Made by a program: the position numbers and the translations under genes. From assembly GCA_021234155.1 (NCBI GenBank), contig JAJEKV010000013.1, positions 20,916,521 through 20,980,520 of the forward strand: a stretch of 64,000 nt of DNA, written 5' to 3'. The stretch is from Isoetes taiwanensis (Eukaryota > Streptophyta > Lycopodiopsida > Isoetales > Isoetaceae). Under the pieces are notes generated by a model. The model did no database searches and was not told the DNA's origin. It saw only the letters and a program-made list of their open reading frames with translations. Positions 57,570 to 64,000 of this stretch are shown piece by piece (the stretch's first letter is position 1; the number at the start of each line of letters is the position of its first letter).

Positions 57570-58070
57570 AACAAGTCAATCATGTTCAAATTGGCCGGAG
57601 GTAAGCGCGGTCAATCTCATCACGGATAAACTCCGCCAAACAAATGGGCATCAAACAACTCTATCGTGCCCCATATGACATCAAATTGGCTAATGGCCAT
57701 ATCCGCGACCTCAAAGGCGTCCGCCTCTTCTTCACATCAACATTGGTGATCTCCGATTCCCCTTGGAATTTGGTGTTTGGAAGGCTGGAGAAGATCGGTG
57801 ATTCTGAAATGTTGGTCGTGAGACCTTTTCTCGCCCAGGCCAAGAGTATCCATTCTTGGGCCGCGGATGGGTTAGTCATCACGGATGGTCACCTCAATGC
57901 CACCATGGACTTGGAAGCAGGTAAAATTATTTCCGTCGACAATGCTAAACCCTCTCTCTCGACCGCCCGATTCGAGGGCGCCCAAAATATCTATCAAGTT
58001 CGGGCTCCCCTGCGAGTGCGCCTCTGTCATCCTACCCCGAATATGCTGATCCTTGGGGAGAAATGACCCT
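57570..58070 (+). pseudogene. Protease C-terminal half and linker
   Basis: The active-site Asp-Thr/Ser-Gly is not readable. The frame from about 57644 gives MGIKQLYRAPYDIKLANGHI, VISDSPWNLVFGRLEKIGDS and a spacer. This matches the second half of a retropepsin (substrate-flap to C-terminal LVFGRPW-type motif). Confidence 0.6.
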
Positions 58071-58549
58071 TGATGGGGACCAGGTTTGTGGCTGCTTTGC
58101 TTGACCCCTTACGGCTCCTTGCAATCGAATTCAGCGGGTTGATCACTTTTCGGATGTGGAATCTCCTGCGGCTCCTGTAGATGTCCACTTGTTTGTCATG
58201 AAGCAACCTGCAGCTTGATGAAACTTCGGCAACCTCTCTTTTTCACCCTTGCTTGAGTGCCCGCATCTGTTATGCTTCAACCTCCGCTCATATTGTCGGG
58301 ACACGGAAGTTATCCCCCATATTCGGACTCACGAAGTCGAGATTGTGGGCGTAGGCAACAATCGGCCTGTCGAATTCTTTTGCAAATCTTCCGACACCCT
58401 ATCGAAGCAGGGGCCGTCACACTCTTCAAAAGTTCAAACACATTTTAGCACGAGCTCTGAGAGATCTTGGGGATCAACAAAACCTTGGGGAACTCACCAT
58501 TCCTACCAAGTCGATGCGTCGATATAGCAGCGACAATACCGGCTCAACC

Positions 58550-59015
58550 CCAATTACGTGATGCGTGTCAAGGCGGAAATTGACAAACTCCCTTGCTGCG
58601 GGTTTGATCTATGAGGTCAAACATTACGAATAGGTGAGCCCCATCGTCATTGCACTCAAACACAATGGTAAGATCGGCGTTTGCGTGGACTACCGAAAAC
58701 TCAATCGAGCCACGGGCGTGATCATTTTCCACTTCCCTTCCGAGACCAGGTTACGGAAGAGGTTCTTTGGACATGAAATGTACTCCTTCATGGATGGTTT
58801 TTCGGCTACAATCGGATCTCAATCAAAGAATCGATCAACTCAAGACTACTTTCACCACCCGGTAGAGGCACTTTTTGCCTACAAGGTGGTTCCTTTTGGC
58901 TTATCAAACTCTCCATCCACGTTTCAGCGCATCATGCTCTCGGTTTTTCATGATTTTATGAAGGAAAATCCCTTCTTGCAAATTTTTCAAGATGACTTCT
59001 GCGCCCTCTGAGTTC
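58550..59015 (+). pseudogene. Reverse transcriptase region of the larger element
   Basis: Motifs: MSPIVIALKHNGKIGVCVDY and RKLNRATG, MYSFMDGFSA (motif A, Asp present), ALFAYKVVPFGLSNSPSTFQ (motif B) and FLQIFQDDFCAL (motif C, where QDD replaces VDD but both Asp remain). The frame from 58634 to 59011 is open. A scrambled segment between motifs A and B and flanking stops make the domain defective. Confidence 0.8.
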
Positions 59016-59339
59016 CATGGCTGACCATTTGGATAAATTGGAACTTCGTCTTTGAAATGTGATGAGTCCGGCATTAGTCTCAATCGGAGAAATGCACCTT
59101 TTGTGTCACCTCTCGGGTGTTTGTTAGGACCGTTGTCGATCGCGGTATCACCATGGATCCCCGCCAAAATCGAGTTTGTGCTCAAAGCTCAAGCACCGGC
59201 CAATATCAAGGAGACACGCTCTTTCTGGGTAAGGTCAATTATTACTCCACCTTCATTCTGGACTAGCAGCCATTGCAGATCCCATTCATAAACTCACGGG
59301 TGATGAATCCACACGGGCTTGGAATTCCCAGGCGGATCT

Positions 59340-59790
59340 TTGCTTTCCAATAGTTGAAGCTTTTGCTTACTTTCGGGCCCCGGTTCTTGTTCCTCCTCAA
59401 TGGGACAAGCCCTTTCATGTTCATGTCGATGTCTCCGGCGTTTGCTATTGGAGCTGTTCTTTCTCAAGAATATGATGTGCACTGTGACAAACCAAACCCG
59501 TCGCCCGGTAGAAAACTCAATTACGTGGGCGCAACTATTACGCCCGCAGGCGTGAAGCTTTGGGTCTCATTTTACGTGTCCAGCGCTTCCCGTCACTACC
59601 TTTTGGGCGGTCGGATCAAATTCTTTGTTGACCACCAAGCACTCCTTTATTTGATCAACAAATCCGCCCATGGGCGCATTGCTCGTTGGGTCCTTCTTCT
59701 CCAGAATTTGCCCCTTTTGAAATTGTTCACAAAGGCCGGCAAATCTCATGTTTGTCGGATTATCTTTCGCATCCCACACGGATGATCCCT
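59340..59790 (+). pseudogene. RNase H region of the larger element
   Basis: KPFHVHVDVSGV marks the first RNase H Asp and EYDVHCDKPNPSP follows. HYLLGGRIKFFVDHQALLYL and INKSAHGRIARWVLLLQ correspond to the FTDH/VDHQAL and RIARWxLLLQEF segments. The Glu motif is frame-broken. Confidence 0.72.
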
Positions 59791-59799
59791 CCCTTTGGA

Positions 59800-60821
59800 G
59801 TCTCGGGCGCCTTTCGGCGCTCAACTCTTTTTAGTCACGGCAACACCACATTGGTTCCATGACTTTCGGCGATTACCTCCTCCGCGGCGCTCTTCCACCC
59901 GAGGACATGGCGGCTCTCTCATGCCAAAGCGACAATCCGTCGTCATCAATTTCTCCGCGACGTCGGTGACTACACCATGGTTGCGGGACATCTTTACAAA
60001 AAGGGTAAGGACACCATCCGCCGTATTTGTGTTCTACCTCATGAAGTTCGGATATTGTCAGAAGCTCATCAAGGGGCTCGGTGGTGGCCATTTTCATGGT
60101 GACACCACGACGCATAAAATCCTTCTAGCTGGGTATTTTTGGCCCACGCTCTTCAAAGGCGCTCACGCATACGCCCGCCGCGTGTGATGTTTGCCGGCGT
60201 GTGGGGCGGCCCACGCCCGTGGCGCTCTTCCCTTGGCGCCGGTCGCCCGCGCCACTTCCCTTCAGCAAATGGGGAATGGATTTTGTGGGACCCATCGATC
60301 CTCTGCGCGGCACACCCGTGCCGCTACATTACAGTTCTCTCGACTCACGCTACTAAATGGGCGGAAGCTTGCACTTCCGGACAACAACTGCGGCAAGCAC
60401 GGCCAAGGTCCTCTATCAACAAATTATCGCGATTTGGCTGCCCCACGGGCTGGTCGGTGATCGTGGTGTCCATTTATCAATCATACCATCAAGGAGGCGG
60501 CGGATTATCTCGATACATCATCACAAGAGCACACCTTACTATCCTCAAGGTAATGGTTTGGGCGAAAGCACCAACAAAACTACGGTCACAATTCTCAAGA
60601 AAATTTGTGGCGCTTCTACTTCTGGCCCGGCAAACAAAGCTTCCCTCTTGTTCTTTGGGCCTACAATACTTGTTTCAAAATAGCTCTGAGGTCACACTCC
60701 TTTCAAATTGGTTTATGGTCAGGGGAAGCTCTCATGCGTTTGAATACATCCTACCCACTCGTTTTCAAGCAGCTCTTGCCCATAATCCACTTTCTTTGCA
60801 CTCAAAGAAAGGGTCTATCAA
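59800..60821 (+). pseudogene. Integrase zinc-binding and core regions
   Basis: Fragments in three frames: CQKLIKGLGGGHFHGDTTTH (zinc-binding His pair), YITVLSTHATKWAEACTSGQ (core, KWAEA), a GDRGVHL stretch at the position of the second catalytic Asp, and STPYYPQGNG followed by GESTNK, the usual site of the catalytic Glu. The domain is frameshifted repeatedly. Confidence 0.75.
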
Positions 60822-61178
60822 TTGGAACAGTTGGATGAACTTAGAAGGGATGCTTATATTCGTGTCCTTCATGGACAACAGTTGCAAAAATCTTTACATG
60901 ACAAACGACTGAAGACAAAAACATTCAACGAAGGAGATTTGGTTCTTCTTTATGATTCTCGGTACAAAAATTTTCCGGGTAAACTTAAGTTTCGTTGGCT
61001 TGGCCCTTATCAAATTGTTCAAGTGGTTCGACCCAGCGTTTTCAAACTGGCTGAGTTAGATGGCACTCCATTACCTACACTGGTTAATGGCTTCCGCCTC
61101 AAAACATTTCATCACATAGAAAGCGACAATCAACAAACAGATGCCGTTCAAGACACAACCACAACCGAAAGTGACTAA
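60822..61178 (+). pseudogene. Integrase C-terminal domain, intact reading frame
   Basis: One open frame of 118 codons up to TAA-containing sequence at 61178. It reads LDELRRDAYIRVLHGQQLQ, DKRLKTKTFNEGDLVLLYDS, then KLKFRWLGPYQIVQVVRP (the GPY/F module) and an acidic tail. Unlike the rest of pol it has no frameshift. The domain binds DNA and helps choose targets. Confidence 0.85.
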
Positions 61179-62111
61179 CACAGTGGCATATTATATTATA
61201 GGTGGAATTTTTTACAAAATGTGGGCACAGCCCAGCTATTTCGCTATAGGCACTTTGCCCTATATACAAAAAGCGGGCTCGAGCCCTATCTACTAAGTCC
61301 TAAGAAGAAAAACCCTCTACTCGGGTTGGGGGGAGGTGATGTGAGATGTGGTAGAGGTTACCTTTCGAGGGTCCCCGAAGAAGGTGAGAACCACCTCCAT
61401 CCCGTTGGTATGAGGATCGGGATGTTCAGCCATCCCGGAACACCAGCCGTCCATTCTCAGGCCACGATTGTGGCAGCGCCAGAGGTCCAGACAATTCATT
61501 TTGCAAGTAATCCACTCTTGACAGTTAGTGGGCATCGTGCAGTTTTCGTTCAAACCAGCAGCAGCCATGTTGAGCGCCATCGAATGTCTTTGCTTCACTC
61601 CCGGTTCGTCTTATATAGCCAACCAAGGAACTCCTTGTCGACGTGGACCAATCAAAAAATTGCCAACGTGTTTGCAATGCAAGGCTGTTTCTAAACAGAG
61701 AATCTGTTCTCCCGCCGCATATCTAGCCATGGTACCCTCTGACACATTCGTTTAATGATATCCCACTTCGAGTTGCCAGCATTAAATGCCATTGCTTCTT
61801 TTCATACCCGTCACCCATTAATATGTGTCCTTTGGCCACCTGTCACATCCGATCATTTTCTCACGTCTCATCTCCACCGTTCATTACTTCTCCCTTGGTT
61901 GTTTGGGGACTTAGCCAAATTTTTGCCTCTCAATTCCCTCCTTGGCATCTTTCGACACCTGGCACCATCAACGGTTACCGTTTCGCCCTCATCATGACCC
62001 TTCGCCCACCTTTGCGCGCCCTAAACCTTTTCATCTCTCTGCGCCTTCGTCCTCCGTTCTTTGCCTTCGTCCTCCGCCTTTGAATCACTGTTTTTTCCGC
62101 TAATCTTTGCC
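61179..62111 (+). promoter_or_regulatory. Post-pol spacer with an internal promoter-like segment
   Basis: The first part carries GTGGGCACAGCCCAGC and a repeated GCACTTTGCCCTATATA-like text typical of non-coding retroelement spacers. A TATA-like CTTATATAGCC lies at 61610-61620. Pyrimidine-rich leader sequence continues to the Kozak-like GCCATGGCTGC at 62109. This could be a second promoter for the downstream ORF. Confidence 0.4.
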
Positions 62112-62510
62112 ATGGCTGCACCAAAATTTTCTACACTTCAAGCTACTGCTCACAGGGAACCGGCTCTTTTCGAGTCTGTATCTTTCTTGACGCCCACTTT
62201 CCGTGAAGCCCTTGTTGGCCCGAATCGTCGCGGCGGTCGCGAGCGCGCGAAACTTTCTGAATTCTCTCAAATGGAACTTAGGCTCCAAATCGACCGGTTA
62301 GGCGGTTCGCCGCTAACATCGTCAACAGCCGCATGGCTACACCCACGATTGGTCGATGGCACCACCATTTCGCTAACTCATCACCTGATTTCTGAGGTAT
62401 TCCATATTCCTTTGCAAACCCCTTGTTTATCTTGGTCTGCCATACAAGATCTCGATGTCGAGTTTGGTGCTCACGCTTATCATGCAAATGTGCATCGCGA
62501 CCAATATTGA
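62112..62510 (+). CDS. Post-pol accessory ORF, unrecognised
   Basis: ATG 62112 is in an excellent start context (GCCATGGC) and opens 132 codons: MAAPKFSTLQATAHREPALF, FREALVGPNRRGGRERAKLS, EFSQMELRLQIDRLGG and HLISEVFHIPLQTPCLSW. No transmembrane segment or envelope feature is visible. The pattern is vaguely like the 'putative plant transposon protein' domain found as an extra ORF in Tat/Ogre-type elements. That comparison is an impression, not a match. It could also be the first gene of a second, nested element. Confidence 0.5.
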   Translation: MAAPKFSTLQATAHREPALFESVSFLTPTFREALVGPNRRGGRERAKLSEFSQMELRLQIDRLGGSPLTSSTAAWLHPRLVDGTTISLTHHLISEVFHIPLQTPCLSWSAIQDLDVEFGAHAYHANVHRDQY

Positions 62511-63946
62511 CAAGCCCCATGAGACCTTTGTTAAGTTTACGTGGCATAAAGTTCCTTGGGTATTCTATCAAGAACACCCATATCAATAAACCTTTCTATA
62601 ATATAGTGGTCCTTTGCTACTCGCTCAACCCACCACATTGATTGGCCCCAATTCTTTGTTTCTGAGTCTTCTCCAAGAAGTGGACCGTCTTTGGGCTACC
62701 ACTTCTATTTACGAAGTTTACGTGGGAGGCCACCTTCAAGCCATTATCGTCATTACTTTCCTCCCACACCTCCTCCTTCTCATGATTCCACTCGGCGGTC
62801 CCTTCCTCGGACTCACCAAGTCGGCACTTCCGCCCTTCTTCCTCACGGTCATGTCAAAATTCCGCACTCCCATGTCTTTGTCTCCTCCTCGCTCTGAGAA
62901 TCCAAGCATTCCGGTTCACACCATGTCTCACAAACGCCGCCAAACCAGGCAACAGCGAGGGCTCCACCACCACGGCACCCTCGTCCAATTTGTTGTATCG
63001 ATATCGGCGGGGATGCTCAAAAGCTGTTGTTCTAAAGTTACAAGAATCCCAAGAAGCTCTTATGAATGGGGTTCACCGGCCTGGCTTGACCTCGGATCAC
63101 GGTTCACGGTGACCTTCAAGCTACCTTTGCACAAGTTCAAACTTTGGAGGCCCAACTTCAAGACAAGCACAAGCAGCTCTCTTACAAGCGGTATAGATCT
63201 CAAAAGTGCGCGGGATCAGACCAGCCTACTTACGGATCAGCGAGGCTCAACTCCAATCCGAAATCGGGACTTATTGGAGCAAAACAAGTCCAAAGATACT
63301 CTCACGAGTGACAAGAGAAAGATATTGCTAAGCTTAACGCCTTGTACTTTCGAGCTTTGTGACAATTCTGACACTCAAGTTCAAAACCTTACGGCGTGGC
63401 GCTCAAATTGCCTCTTTGGCGGCTCGGCTCTGACATCCCTCCAAGATCGGCTTACGGAGGTTGAAGCGAAACTTCTTGATGACGCGGAGATTGCCGTGCC
63501 GACTCAATGCTCTGGGCAATCCTCCTCACGGTTCCCACTTCTCGAAGCGGGTCCCGTGACCCGATCCATATACTTCGTTAGAAAGGACCACGGGATCCGT
63601 GACCTTGAACAACGATTCTGAAAGACGCTATTCGGTCTGGCGATGAGGCCTGAGACCAAACTTGGCGGCTATATTGCCATCGTTATGCTGTTGATTTCCC
63701 GGTTCCTTCACCGCTATCTCGGATTATGTGGTTGCCCGCCGCCACCTCTTTCTTCTGAAGTGGCATGGGGCTGATGGTCTGTGGATGTTCACTGCGCCTT
63801 TGCAGCGATTTTCTTGGATCTCGGCGAACTCTCAATTGAAGACAAAGGTTTATGCTGTGCCCTTTTGGTCTTTGATCTCATTCAACTGCGATGATCCGGA
63901 CTTCATCACCTTGGGCTGTTCAGCCTATGGCTTACATTTTTCATGA
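62511..63946 (+). pseudogene. Continuation of the accessory ORF in broken frames
   Basis: After the TGA at 62510 related coding continues: HETFVKFTWHKVPWVFYQEH (62518 on), TLIGPNSLFLSLLQEVDRLW and YEVYVGGHLQAIIV (62640-62760). A coiled-coil stretch near 63110 (DLQATFAQVQTLEAQLQDKH) lies in another frame, and a last open part runs 63728-63946 (MVARRHLFLLKWHGADGLWM). The original protein was probably over 500 residues with a C-terminal coiled coil. Confidence 0.45.
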
Positions 63947-64000
63947 TTTCTATCCGGGTGATACGGGGAGATTTCGGGATGGGCCCAGCCGAGAACTTTC

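Larger units (their letters stand above)
54630..63946 (+). mobile_element. Large Ty3/gypsy element with post-pol ORF, 5' part to window edge
   Basis: A putative 5' LTR (54630-55141) is followed by gag, protease remnant, RT, RNase H and integrase to 61178. Another 2.8 kb holds an additional ORF region. No second copy of the LTR occurs in the window, so the 3' LTR should lie beyond 64000. Composition is clearly more C-rich than the surrounding DNA. Integrase C-terminal features (LVLLYDSRYKNFPGKLKFRW) resemble the Tat/Athila branch, which also often carries extra ORFs after pol. The branch assignment is an inference. Confidence 0.75.

Overview
The window looks like nuclear DNA of a land plant with a repeat-rich genome. 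It is AT-rich and has long gene-poor stretches, spliceosomal introns with GT-AG ends, plant-type Ty3/gypsy, LINE, TRIM and PIF/Harbinger remnants, and a plant-like RBM25 gene. A nuclear piece of a group II intron maturase and a DIRS-like gag on a land-plant background would fit a fern or another large-genome lineage, but the species cannot be fixed from the sequence alone.

Layout. 0.9-2.8 kb: a decayed multi-exon copy of the R-SNARE YKT6 (+). 4.6-6.5 kb: anonymous decayed reading frames (-). 10.47 kb: a (CAA)n microsatellite, followed by a nested TRIM array with tRNA-Met-type primer sites (10.68-11.26 kb). 13.0-15.65 kb: a possible organelle-targeted first exon, a hydrophobic exon carrying a 72-bp in-frame duplication, and the RT/thumb part of a nuclear maturase with both catalytic Asp motifs degraded. 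17.4-18.4 kb: candidate minus-strand exon(s) with two in-frame tandem duplications. 19.2-22.8 kb: a pile-up of LINE RT (-), a decayed coiled-coil/transposase-like ORF (+), a DIRS-type gag (-) and a Ty3 integrase (-). 25.5 kb: a LINE-like 3' end. 28.24-35.23 kb: a complete but decayed Ty3/gypsy element whose two LTRs differ by about 940 bp. 37.4-37.9 kb: a 147-bp tandem repeat. 38.27-42.81 kb: an eight-exon RBM25 gene (RRM, RED, PWI), the only cellular gene that can be followed from start to stop. 44.8-47.75 kb: a LINE (-). 49.2-52.7 kb: a PIF/Harbinger-like pair, a Myb/trihelix ORF (+) and a DDE transposase (-). 54.63-64.0 kb: a second, larger Ty3/gypsy element with an extra ORF region downstream of pol; its 3' LTR is not in the window.

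How the parts relate. There is no operon-like arrangement. RBM25 is the only strong candidate for an expressed host gene. Even so, its exons hold six single-base gains relative to the obvious reading frame, mostly in homopolymers, so it is either a recently dead copy or an assembly with uncorrected indels. The maturase fragment, the YKT6 copy and the anonymous exons are relics or parts of genes whose other exons are not recognisable. Three tandem duplications of 68-72 bp recur at unrelated loci. Decay takes two distinct forms: frameshifts in some loci, and nonsense codons explained by C-to-T transitions in others.
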